Assembly: GCA_003554375.1 (NCBI GenBank)
Contig: PWGF01000004.1
Coordinates: 1-5,267 of the forward strand
Length of the DNA stretch: 5,267 nucleotides
DNA from: Spirochaetaceae bacterium
GTDB taxonomy: Bacteria > Spirochaetota > Spirochaetia > DSM-27196 > SKKC01
Reading direction: 5' to 3'
Numbering within the stretch: the first letter of the stretch is position 1; each line of letters opens with the position of its first letter. The notes below the pieces were generated by a model. It saw only the letters and a program-made list of their open reading frames with translations. It made no database searches and was not told the origin of the DNA. Below, one piece after another: positions 1 to 5,267 of this stretch. A program made the translations under genes and the position numbers.

Positions 1-1
1 C

Positions 2-238
2 TCGGCGCCGGTACCGGAGAGCCAAGCAGCCCAGGACGGTGACCAGACGCCGGAAGGGCAGGAGGGGGCTTCTTCGGAAACCGAGCGAGAGTATACTCGG
101 CAACCCGGGAATCGGCAGAAGCTTCGCGAAGAGGTGCGGCGTCTACACGATTCCGGAATGTCGGCTGAGATCATTGCCGCAAGAGTAGGCTCGACGGTCG
201 GCGAAGTGGAGCTTATCATTAGCCTTGAGCGCTCGTAG
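2..238 (+). CDS. C-terminal part of a conserved protein with a DUF2802/DUF6115-like HTH end (5' truncated)
   Basis: Only the last 78 codons lie in the window; the start is off the left edge. The reading frame is fixed by the TAG at 236-238. Residues 1-35 of the fragment are rich in Q, E, G, S and P and look like a disordered linker. Residues 39-76 form a charged helix (KLREEVRRLHDSG) and then a compact helix-turn-helix-like unit (MSAEIIAARVGSTVGEVELI). This pattern of 'short basic helix, G-S/T, EIA-like helix, G-x-x-x-GEVELI' is what I recall at the C-terminus of DUF2802 and DUF6115 proteins, which often have an N-terminal membrane anchor and coiled coil and tend to sit near flagellar or chemotaxis genes. 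That assignment is from memory and the anchor cannot be seen here. The gene is co-directional with the Hsp70 gene 64 bp downstream and may belong to the same transcript. Its function is unknown. Confidence 0.7.
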   Translation, partial: SAPVPESQAAQDGDQTPEGQEGASSETEREYTRQPGNRQKLREEVRRLHDSGMSAEIIAARVGSTVGEVELIISLERS

Positions 239-260
239 CGCCTGCAACCCCTGCTGTTGC
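229..260 (+). other. Two small hairpins at the end of the upstream gene; no clear terminator
   Basis: GCGCT (229-233) can pair with AGCGC (237-241) across a 3-nt loop that overlaps the TAG stop codon. GCAAC (244-248) can pair with GTTGC (256-260) across a 7-nt loop. Neither stem is followed by a run of T, so this is not a convincing intrinsic terminator. I also see no good -35/-10 pair in 239-302. The hairpins could cause partial attenuation or be chance in GC-rich DNA. The 64-bp gap therefore does not show whether the upstream gene and the Hsp70 gene share a transcript. Confidence 0.25.
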
Positions 261-291
261 CGGAGTCGCGGGCGGGGAGTGATTGAGGAAC

Positions 292-299
292 GGTGGTGA
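292..299 (+). promoter_or_regulatory. Probable weak ribosome binding site of the Hsp70 gene
   Basis: GGTGGTGA at 292-299 matches much of the anti-16S-complementary sequence GGAGGTGA but lies only 3 nt before the ATG at 303. A GAGG at 285-288 lies 14 nt before it. An in-frame TGA at 297-299 rules out any upstream in-frame start, so ATG 303 is the first possible one. It also places IGIDLGTTN at the residue numbers usual for the family. Confidence 0.45.
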
Positions 300-302
300 A
301 GA

Positions 303-2000
303 ATGAGTCGTACTATCGGGATCGACCTGGGGACAACCAATACGGCATGTGCTTTTGTCGACGGTGACGAGCCGGTGATGATTCCGAACGATCGGGGGCG
401 GTTCGTTACCCCGAGCGTCGTTGGGTTCTCTGAGCACGGTGAGGTACTGGTCGGTGAAGCAGCCAAGAACCAAGCAGTTGCGCGTCCTGATCACACGGTT
501 TCTGAGGTCAAACGTGCCATTGGCTCGGTGGACGGCTGGGAGATCGACGGAGATCGGTATCGTCCGGAAGATGTCTCGGCGATCATCCTGCGGGCGGTCC
601 GACGCGATGCCGAAGCGTTCTTGGGCCAGGATGTACAGAGAGCGGTAATCACGGTGCCTGCCCACTTTGGGGAGCGAGAGCGGCGTGCCACGATCGAGGC
701 CGGTCGCATTGCGGGGCTTCGGAATACCAGATTGCTCAATGAACCCACCGCCGCGGCACTTTGCTACGCGCAGCGCTCAGCCTCGCTGTCCCGCGTCCTT
801 GTGTACGATTTGGGGGGAGGAACGTTCGATGTGACCTGCCTTCTCAAGGACGGTGATCTCTACACTGTTCGGAGCACCTCCGGCGATCGGCGACTAGGTG
901 GAGTCGATTTCGATCGGATGCTGCACGAGCACGTTTGCGACCATATGGAACAGCAAATCGGATTCTCGTTGCGGGAGCATCCGTTCGTCATGCAGCAACT
1001 GATGGAGCTCGTTGAGCGGGCGAAGATCGAGCTTTCGACACAGGAGACCACGACCGTGGCGCTTCCCTTCTTCGGTACGGACACGGGGCCCGTGCACGTT
1101 AGTACCTCTATCAACCGGCAACAGTTCGTGGCACTGGTTGAGCCGTTGGTTCGGCGGAGCGTCAAGCTGACGATGCAGACGCTCCGCGAGTCCGGCTTCG
1201 GCGTGGAGGGAGTCGATGCACTTGTCCTCTCCGGTGGTTCGAGTCGGATCCCCCTTGTTCGCGAGTATCTGCAGCGGGCGTTGGGGTTGGAGCACGTATC
1301 CCAGGTGAACCCAGATGAGGTGGTCGCGCGAGGCGCCGCGCTCTATGCTGCGATGCTGGAGTCAGGCGATGCGCGGATCCAAGTGACCGACGTGACCGCG
1401 TTCGACCTTGGAGTCGAGTCGGAAGGAGGGGCTGCGGTCCCGGTGATTTCCCGGAACACTGCGATTCCGGTCACCCGAAAGCGGCTATTCACCACGGTAA
1501 CCGATGATCAACAGTCGGTCGAGATTCACGTTGTGCAGGGTAACCAAGCACGGGCGCAAGCGAACGTGTCTCTTGGACGTTTTCTGCTCACCGGCATTCG
1601 CGCAGGGCGATCCGGGGAGCCTCGAATCGAGGTATCGTTCGATATCGATGTGGACGGAAAGGTCTCGGTATCGGCGAAGGATCTCGACACTGGTGCCGCA
1701 CAAGAGATTACCGTGCGTCTCGCTCCGGAGCGGGAGAACGTGGCGGATGCTTCCTCCTCAGACGACATCGAGCTCTTGGCGGGACTACGGGCGCGCGCAC
1801 AGATGTTCTACGAGCAGGTGCGAGGCGACGTGGACGCACGGCTGGCGAATGAGCTGGAGTATTTCCTGCGGGCGGCGGATGAGGCGCTTGAGCAGGGCGA
1901 TCAAGAGCTTGCCGGAGATGTGTGCATCGGGCTGGATACGCTTGTTCGCGAGTTGAGGACGCTGTTGAGAACCGCTGAGGTCGCCGATGTCGAAGTATGA
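303..2000 (+). CDS. HscC-like / DnaK-like Hsp70 chaperone, short form
   Basis: A cytoplasmic ATP-driven chaperone of 565 aa (E. coli DnaK is 638, HscC 556). The actin-like ATPase domain spans about 1-357. It shows the phosphate-1 loop IGIDLGTTN (5-13), the catalytic lysine K70 in VKR, AVITVPAHF (114-122), LLNEPTAAAL (144-153), the phosphate-2 loop VYDLGGGTFDVT (167-178), GDRRLGGVDFD (194-204), the helix VERAKIELS (237-245) and the adenosine motif LVLSGGSSRIP (307-317). The linker (about 357-364) reads RIQVTDVT rather than the DnaK-type LLLLDVT. The peptide-binding beta domain (about 365-472) keeps VQGNQ and FDIDVDGKVSVSAKD. The helical lid (about 485-558) is compact, and no EEVD-like tail is present. 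The short loop after K70 and the TDVT linker suggest HscC-like rather than housekeeping DnaK, but this is inference. No grpE is adjacent. The gene overlaps the J-domain gene by 14 bp, so that protein is its likely co-chaperone. Confidence 0.95.
   Translation: MSRTIGIDLGTTNTACAFVDGDEPVMIPNDRGRFVTPSVVGFSEHGEVLVGEAAKNQAVARPDHTVSEVKRAIGSVDGWEIDGDRYRPEDVSAIILRAVRRDAEAFLGQDVQRAVITVPAHFGERERRATIEAGRIAGLRNTRLLNEPTAAALCYAQRSASLSRVLVYDLGGGTFDVTCLLKDGDLYTVRSTSGDRRLGGVDFDRMLHEHVCDHMEQQIGFSLREHPFVMQQLMELVERAKIELSTQETTTVALPFFGTDTGPVHVSTSINRQQFVALVEPLVRRSVKLTMQTLRESGFGVEGVDALVLSGGSSRIPLVREYLQRALGLEHVSQVNPDEVVARGAALYAAMLESGDARIQVTDVTAFDLGVESEGGAAVPVISRNTAIPVTRKRLFTTVTDDQQSVEIHVVQGNQARAQANVSLGRFLLTGIRAGRSGEPRIEVSFDIDVDGKVSVSAKDLDTGAAQEITVRLAPERENVADASSSDDIELLAGLRARAQMFYEQVRGDVDARLANELEYFLRAADEALEQGDQELAGDVCIGLDTLVRELRTLLRTAEVADVEV
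1977..1980 (+). promoter_or_regulatory. Ribosome binding site of the J-domain gene, inside the Hsp70 gene
   Basis: GAGG at 1977-1980 lies 6 nt upstream of the ATG at 1987, within the last codons of the Hsp70 gene. It supports this start, which produces a 14-bp overlap with the Hsp70 stop (TGA 1998-2000) and suggests translational coupling. Confidence 0.55.
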
Positions 2001-2814
2001 TCCACCGTCAGAACCGCTTTCGGAGCGGGATGCCCTACGAATCCTCGGTTTGACTACGAACGCTGACCCGGCGGCGGTGCGGGCAGCCTATCGGCGCCTG
2101 GCAAAGGAGTACCATCCGGACCATGGCGGGCTGCGGTTCGGGCGCCAGGCTTTCGATAGGCTGGTGGCCGCCTATCGCATCGCACTTCACGCAGCGGAGA
2201 TGCCGCCGAAGCACGCAGCAAGCCGGAGGTCCGCAGGGTCTGATCCGGCCGCATCCGAGGGAAACCCGGATACATCAACGACAGGCACGGGACACTCCGG
2301 CAATTTCACGACAACAGGATCGGAGCAAGACCGCTGGAGGCGGACCGCAGGAGGGGACCAGGGCCGGCGAAAAAGGCGCTCTCGCGGACAAGAGCAAAGA
2401 CTTCAGCGGAACATTGCTGACACGTGTCGCAGAATACGTGAGGGACGAACGCCACGCGTCCGCGCACGGGCGTGTGCGGGAGCGGCCTCACTAGGAACAA
2501 GGAGCGTTTACTCAGCATTGCGCGAAGCTCTGTACGACGAGTCGGAAGAGGTGCAGTGCGCCGCCCTCCGGGCTGTGGTAGACCTGGAGGTTCGGCAGTC
2601 AGCCTCAGATCTCATCGCTCTTATGACAGCAGGGGTGTCGGATCGCGTCGCTGATCTGGTTCTGACTGCTGCGGAACGGTTGGCAGGTGCTCCGGGTATG
2701 GAGGAAGTCGCTCGCCTCGCCATGCGTCGCTCGTCCTACGATCTTCGACGGCGTGCGGTTCGAGTGTACTCCGCAGCCCGGCCGGCCGGCGAAAACAGAG
2801 GAGGAGAAGCATGA
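1987..2814 (+). CDS. J-domain co-chaperone with C-terminal HEAT-like repeats (probable paired internal frameshifts)
   Basis: The frame as it stands is 275 aa. Residues 11-70 are a J domain: DALRILGLTTNAD, helix II AAYRRLAKEY, the essential HPD at 43-45, and helix III FDRLVAAYRIAL. There is no G/F region, zinc finger or CTDI/II, so this is a class III (type C) J protein. It would stimulate the Hsp70 ATPase and bring a specific client. Residues 71-115 form a polar G/S/T/D-rich linker. From about 160 the chain is alpha-helical with HEAT-like periodicity, including ALYDESEEVQCAALRAV (180-196), two weaker repeats and a basic last helix. Residues about 115-157 look wrong: very basic, with clustered AGA/AGG/ATA/CGA codons. 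The +1 frame there has a better repeat sequence and higher third-position G+C (see the separate entry). The gene starts inside the Hsp70 gene, and its TGA overlaps the kinase ATG (ATGA), so the three genes are probably translationally coupled. The J domain is certain; the repeat class is inferred from the pattern. Confidence 0.88.
   Translation: MSKYDPPSEPLSERDALRILGLTTNADPAAVRAAYRRLAKEYHPDHGGLRFGRQAFDRLVAAYRIALHAAEMPPKHAASRRSAGSDPAASEGNPDTSTTGTGHSGNFTTTGSEQDRWRRTAGGDQGRRKRRSRGQEQRLQRNIADTCRRIREGRTPRVRARACAGAASLGTRSVYSALREALYDESEEVQCAALRAVVDLEVRQSASDLIALMTAGVSDRVADLVLTAAERLAGAPGMEEVARLAMRRSSYDLRRRAVRVYSAARPAGENRGGEA
2320..2457 (+). other. Suspected compensating frameshift segment in the J/HEAT gene
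   Basis: In this stretch the frame one base downstream (codons starting at 2342, 2345 and so on) reads like real protein, ending in DFSGTLLTRVAEYVRDERH. If one base is restored between 2455 and 2458, the text continues as DERH-x-VRARACAGAASL. That aligns position for position with the next repeat, DESEEVQCAALRAVVDL. By hand count, third-position G+C for 2341-2460 is 27/39 in the +1 frame against 21/40 in the annotated frame. For 2221-2340 the annotated frame is better (25/40 against 20/39). The implied changes are one extra base at about 2320-2390 and one missing base at 2455-2458, which leave the overall frame intact. Either sequencing error or real mutation could cause this. Confidence 0.6.
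2797..2806 (+). promoter_or_regulatory. Strong ribosome binding site of the CheA-like gene
   Basis: AGAGGAGGAG at 2797-2806 lies 4 nt before the ATG at 2811 and is the best Shine-Dalgarno match in the window. It fixes the kinase start at the ATGA overlap with the J-gene stop, and suggests that the kinase is translated efficiently, both de novo and by re-initiation. Confidence 0.75.
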
Positions 2815-4901
2815 GTGAGCGCGATCCGCATCGCCGGCGTTCCGAGGTTGGAGCGACGCGACGGGAGGCATCTCCGGGCCGGTCCTCGAACGGTGGAAGG
2901 GGGCACCACTCTCGGCTCATACGCATGTTTCACCGGGATGCCGGCCGGGTTGCCGGCGAGCTCGGGTTATTCCGCACCTCCGTCTCGAAAGGAGAAGCCC
3001 CTTCTCACAGGGTGGCTGCCGTGTTCCGCGCCGTACACTCACTGAAGTCGGAGGCTGCTTTCCTGCGGCTCTCCAATATGCAGCACGCCGCTGAGAGGAT
3101 GGAGGACGAGTTGTCCTCCTTGAGCAAGCGGAGCCAAGTGGATGCCATTCAACTCTCGGATGACGATCGCGAAAGGCTTGAGGCTACTATACGCGAGCTC
3201 TTGGACGCGCTCGGACAGCAACGAGCGAACGCGGCAGGCGAAGCGCTAATCGGCCGCCAACCGGACGTGCATGGCCGGACGGCAGCAGCGTGGGGAGCAG
3301 TTCCGGGCGACGAGGGCGGCGAGGATGCCATTGCCCCGGACCCCAGCCGTTTCGAGAGAGCTCCGCCGGACACCACGGTTGTCGGATGGCTTACGGAGAA
3401 TGAGCTTGAGCAGCTCGAGGAGGCGCGAAACCGCGGCGAGACAGTTTATCGAGTCGATTGTACCCTGTCTTCTGCTGAACCTCTCACGCACGCACGGCTC
3501 TTCCTGCTGTTGAGCAGTCTGGAAGCTGTCGCAAACGTCCTGAGATCCGTACCGACCGCAGGTGAGCTCGACAGTACGGACCACGTCGCGTTTTCTGCTC
3601 TCGTGACTGCGTCCGTTTCGGAGTCAGAGCTCCATGGGGCCGTGTATCTGGACCAAGTAACGGACATCTCAATTGTCTCGCTAGACTACGATTTTCTATT
3701 GGAATATGCGGCACAGTTCAGCGGGGCCGGGCAGGCAATCTCCGCATCCGGACTCTCCGGGCTTGGCGGTTCGGGCTTCGGGGAGAAGGTTGAGTTGACT
3801 CTGTCCGGGCGCAGTTATGAAGAACTTCGACTCTACTCAGATGAGTTGTTGTATGAGCTCAGGGCTCTCTCTGAACGGTTGCATCGGGGAGAGAGTGGTG
3901 CGGCGTGCCTTCGGAGCGCTAGAGCCGCCGCGTTGCTTTCGGAGCAGGTCAACAACCAGATTCGCCGGACGGCGCTTGTACCGTTTGCCGAGGTCCTGCA
4001 ACCGCTCTTCAGCCTGGTCGATCAAGCCGTACAGTGCACGTCGAAGCTCGTACGGCTTGATGTGGCCGGTGGGCACGAGCAGCTCTACCTACCGGTGGCT
4101 GAGGTCTTAGCCCGGTCACTGCTCCATTTGGTACGTAACGCGCTGGATCACGGACTGGAGGATGCTGAGGAACGGCGTCGGCAAGGTAAACCCGCGGAGG
4201 CTCGGATTGCGCTGAGCGTCCGGCAGAAGTCCGGGGAACTCGAGGTGACCCTCCAGGACGACGGCCGTGGAATTGACGAGGAAGCTGTGCACCGCGCCTT
4301 GCACGGAGAAGACGATAGGGACGGTGGAACGCTGTTGGATTTAGTGTCCGGACCAGGGGTTTCCACCGTTCAGGGGGATGCGCCTGAGGAGGAGAGTTCG
4401 GCTGAGCGAGCTTCCGGGCGTGGCATCGGCTTGAACGCTGTTCGCCATTCGGTAGAGCATTTGCTTGGCGGGACCCTGGAGATGGAGAACTATCCGGGGC
4501 GTGGAGTGCGGTTCACCGTCAGATTGCCTGGAAGCACCAGGTTACTGACCGCCTTGGTGCTGCGATTGGGCGAGCAAAGCCTTGCACTGCCTTCCTGCCA
4601 AGTGCATCGGGTTCTCACAATGGAGTCGGAACAGATTGTACGGACGCAGGCCGGACGGCTCTTTTACGGCGGTGAAGCTATCTCTCTCCGGTTACTCGTT
4701 CCCGTAGGCTGCCAGGTGGATCTGGATGCGCAGCAACTTCGAACCGGAATCGTTATACGTGCCGGCGGGCGGGAAGCCGTAGTGTTAGCCGACGAGGTGA
4801 TCGGAGAGGAGATTGCCGTGCGCGACGCGACAACTCGTGACCGCATCTATTCGCGCCTCTTGCAGGCGGAGGTGCCGCTGTTCGTTCCAGTCCAGCTGTA
4901 G
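2811..4901 (+). CDS. CheA-type hybrid-free histidine kinase (Hpt, P2-like, dimerisation, HATPase, CheW-like)
   Basis: A 696-aa cytoplasmic kinase of the chemosensory type; no membrane segment or signal peptide is visible. After a basic, disordered N-terminus (1-33) comes an Hpt/P1 domain (about 34-136) with the phospho-acceptor H76 in FRAVHSLKSEAAFL. A linker follows (137-190). Residues 191-290 (LTENELEQLEEARNRGE, then HARLFLLLSSLEAVANVL) look like the ferredoxin-like P2-type domain seen in many CheA relatives. Residues 363-410 form the dimerisation helices (VNNQIRRTALVPFAEVL). The ATPase has an N box LLHLVRNALDHGLE (N443), a G1 box DDGRGID (483-489), an F-like box LVSGPGVST (511-519) and a G2 box GRGIGLNAV (536-544). 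Residues 575-696 are a CheW-like (P5) domain that would dock CheW and receptors. All catalytic boxes are present, so it should be active, but the F box lacks the usual Phe residues and an acidic insert lies before G2. There is no receiver domain, and no cheY or cheW is in view. It is last in the operon with the Hsp70 and J genes. This is probably an accessory pathway rather than the main flagellar cheA. Confidence 0.93.
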   Translation: MSERDPHRRRSEVGATRREASPGRSSNGGRGHHSRLIRMFHRDAGRVAGELGLFRTSVSKGEAPSHRVAAVFRAVHSLKSEAAFLRLSNMQHAAERMEDELSSLSKRSQVDAIQLSDDDRERLEATIRELLDALGQQRANAAGEALIGRQPDVHGRTAAAWGAVPGDEGGEDAIAPDPSRFERAPPDTTVVGWLTENELEQLEEARNRGETVYRVDCTLSSAEPLTHARLFLLLSSLEAVANVLRSVPTAGELDSTDHVAFSALVTASVSESELHGAVYLDQVTDISIVSLDYDFLLEYAAQFSGAGQAISASGLSGLGGSGFGEKVELTLSGRSYEELRLYSDELLYELRALSERLHRGESGAACLRSARAAALLSEQVNNQIRRTALVPFAEVLQPLFSLVDQAVQCTSKLVRLDVAGGHEQLYLPVAEVLARSLLHLVRNALDHGLEDAEERRRQGKPAEARIALSVRQKSGELEVTLQDDGRGIDEEAVHRALHGEDDRDGGTLLDLVSGPGVSTVQGDAPEEESSAERASGRGIGLNAVRHSVEHLLGGTLEMENYPGRGVRFTVRLPGSTRLLTALVLRLGEQSLALPSCQVHRVLTMESEQIVRTQAGRLFYGGEAISLRLLVPVGCQVDLDAQQLRTGIVIRAGGREAVVLADEVIGEEIAVRDATTRDRIYSRLLQAEVPLFVPVQL

Positions 4902-4944
4902 TACCTGAAGCTCCATAGCACCCGCGTGGCGAATACCCACATTC

Positions 4945-4954
4945 ACCCGTACAA
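4945..4954 (+). repeat. Left copy of 10-bp target-site duplication
   Basis: ACCCGTACAA directly abuts the left terminal inverted repeat. The identical 10 bp occurs in the same orientation directly after the right terminal repeat (5119-5128), as expected for a duplication made by transposition. Confidence 0.88.
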
Positions 4955-4973
4955 CAGGGCAAACGCAGTTGGA
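4955..4973 (+). repeat. Left terminal inverted repeat of the MITE
   Basis: CAGGGCAAACGCAGTTGGA, the exact reverse complement of 5100-5118. Similarity is lost immediately inward of position 4973, which defines a 19-bp terminus. Confidence 0.9.
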
Positions 4974-5099
4974 TCAGTACGTTTCGACGGCGGCGGCCGA
5001 AAGCCGCTGAAGCGAGTACTCACCCGGCTCACCACACCACCAGGGGCCTCGGCAAGCGCCCACGACCGTCCGCTCGCCGCCGCGCTCCCAGGCGAGTTG

Positions 5100-5118
5100 T
5101 CCAACTGCGTTTGCCCTG
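5100..5118 (-). repeat. Right terminal inverted repeat of the MITE
   Basis: TCCAACTGCGTTTGCCCTG, matching the left terminus 19/19 when reverse-complemented. It directly abuts the right target-site duplication. Confidence 0.9.
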
Positions 5119-5128
5119 ACCCGTACAA
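5119..5128 (+). repeat. Right copy of 10-bp target-site duplication
   Basis: ACCCGTACAA, identical to 4945-4954. Removing one copy and the element joins 4954 to 5129 and gives the inferred empty site ATTC-ACCCGTACAA-TTCATTG. Confidence 0.88.
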
Positions 5129-5243
5129 TTCATTGCCGGTGCCGAACCGCGTGTGCACCTGATAGGCGAGTGTTTTCCTGAGAGTTTGGCGCAGGATGAG
5201 GGCGGGGCAGCCTATGGAAGGGGCTTGAAAGCCGGAAAGAGAG

Positions 5244-5258
5244 AGGCGGGGCCCGCCT
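5244..5258 (-). terminator. Possible weak terminator for a leftward gene beyond the window
   Basis: AGGCGG (5244-5249) pairs with CCGCCT (5253-5258) across a 3-nt loop. Read on the minus strand, the stem is followed by the pyrimidine-rich CTCTCTTTCC, which is a poor T tract. On the plus strand no T run follows. It could serve a gene converging from the right, or be a chance GC-rich hairpin. Confidence 0.2.
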
Positions 5259-5267
5259 GACGCGGAC

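Larger units (their letters stand above)
4955..5118. mobile_element. 164-bp MITE (non-autonomous miniature transposon)
   Basis: The element is bounded by perfect 19-bp terminal inverted repeats (4955-4973 and 5100-5118) and flanked by an exact 10-bp direct repeat. Together these show a completed transposition. The 126-bp interior has no coding capacity; it is GC-rich and holds a small hairpin (GCGGC 4993-4997 with GCCGC 5003-5007). It must therefore be moved in trans by the transposase of a full-length relative elsewhere in the genome. The ends begin with CAGGG, and the duplication is 10 bp. From memory, this is compatible with ISAs1-family elements (8-10 bp duplications, ends starting with C) or some IS4-group elements, but I cannot assign the family from the sequence alone. 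It landed 53 bp past the kinase stop codon and disrupts no gene. Identical repeats suggest a fairly recent insertion. Confidence 0.88.
4902..5267. other. Gene-free tail carrying a miniature transposon
   Basis: These 366 bp follow the kinase stop. No reading frame here has a ribosome site, conserved motifs or a sensible extent, and the longest ones run straight across the inverted repeats of the mobile element. I see no convincing terminator in 4902-4944, the stretch between the kinase stop and the insertion. From 5129 to 5267 I see only two small GC-rich hairpins. Any downstream gene begins beyond the window. Confidence 0.7.

Noticed and set aside
89..98. 10-bp perfect palindrome GAGTATACTC.
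   Set aside because: It lies inside the coding sequence of the upstream gene, far from any start, and has no second copy nearby. Operator function is not supported.
894..1295. Long minus-strand open frames opposite the Hsp70 gene.
   Set aside because: Such antisense frames are common in GC-rich coding DNA. The plus strand here encodes unmistakable Hsp70 motifs throughout.
4955..5118. Integron attC-like features: GTTGGAT at 4969-4975 and GTCCAAC at 5099-5105.
   Set aside because: The two core-like sites are in the wrong order for one attC, and no matching outer arms exist for two. The direct 10-bp duplication is explained by transposition instead.
4926..5162. Overlapping open frames on both strands across the 3' tail.
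   Set aside because: They run through the inverted repeats and target duplications of the MITE, lack ribosome sites and show no recognisable protein features.
5170..5195. On the minus strand, AAACTCTCAGGAAAA resembles the 3' conserved segment of the glycine riboswitch.
   Set aside because: The other required pieces (the pairing GAGAG segment and the CCGAAGG-type core) are absent upstream on that strand, and no gene follows in that direction within range.
5180..5212. GAGAGTTTGGCGCAGGATGA... resembles the conserved 5' end of 16S rRNA (GAGAGTTTGATCCTGGCTCAG).
   Set aside because: Several bases are missing from the most conserved part, and similarity fades within about 30 nt. Nothing further matches, so a chance resemblance or at most a tiny relic is more likely than an rRNA gene.

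Overview
The window is GC-rich bacterial DNA, roughly 60 % G+C by eye. It looks like one plus-strand gene cluster followed by a short non-coding tail. The genus cannot be read from it. The CheA-type phosphotransfer motif (HSLKSEA) and the mix of genes would fit a free-living spirochaete or another motile Gram-negative group, but this is a low-confidence inference.

Layout: (1) positions 2-238 hold the 3' end of a conserved protein that finishes in a helix-turn-helix-like segment resembling the ends of DUF2802/DUF6115 proteins. (2) After a 64-bp gap comes a compact HscC-like Hsp70 (303-2000). (3) Overlapping it by 14 bp is a J-domain protein with HEAT-like repeats (1987-2814). (4) Overlapping that by 4 bp (ATGA) is a CheA-type histidine kinase with an N-terminal Hpt domain and a C-terminal CheW-like domain (2811-4901). 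(5) Positions 4902-5267 contain no gene I can support. They do hold a clear 164-bp miniature transposon (4955-5118) with perfect 19-bp terminal inverted repeats, flanked by a 10-bp target-site duplication.

The overlaps imply that the Hsp70, its J partner and the kinase are made together from one mRNA. The simplest reading is a dedicated chaperone pair (J domain stimulates the Hsp70 ATPase, HEAT repeats select the client) serving a chemosensory-type kinase or its partners. No grpE, cheW, cheY or receptor gene is visible, so the phosphorylation target must lie elsewhere.

Two observations deserve attention beyond this chaperone-kinase operon. The J/HEAT gene seems to carry two compensating frameshifts: between about 2320 and 2457 the +1 frame has the better third-position G+C, and near its 3' end it reads as a missing HEAT repeat that aligns residue for residue with the next one. 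The 10-bp duplication plus 19-bp inverted repeats downstream of the kinase mark an unannotated MITE.
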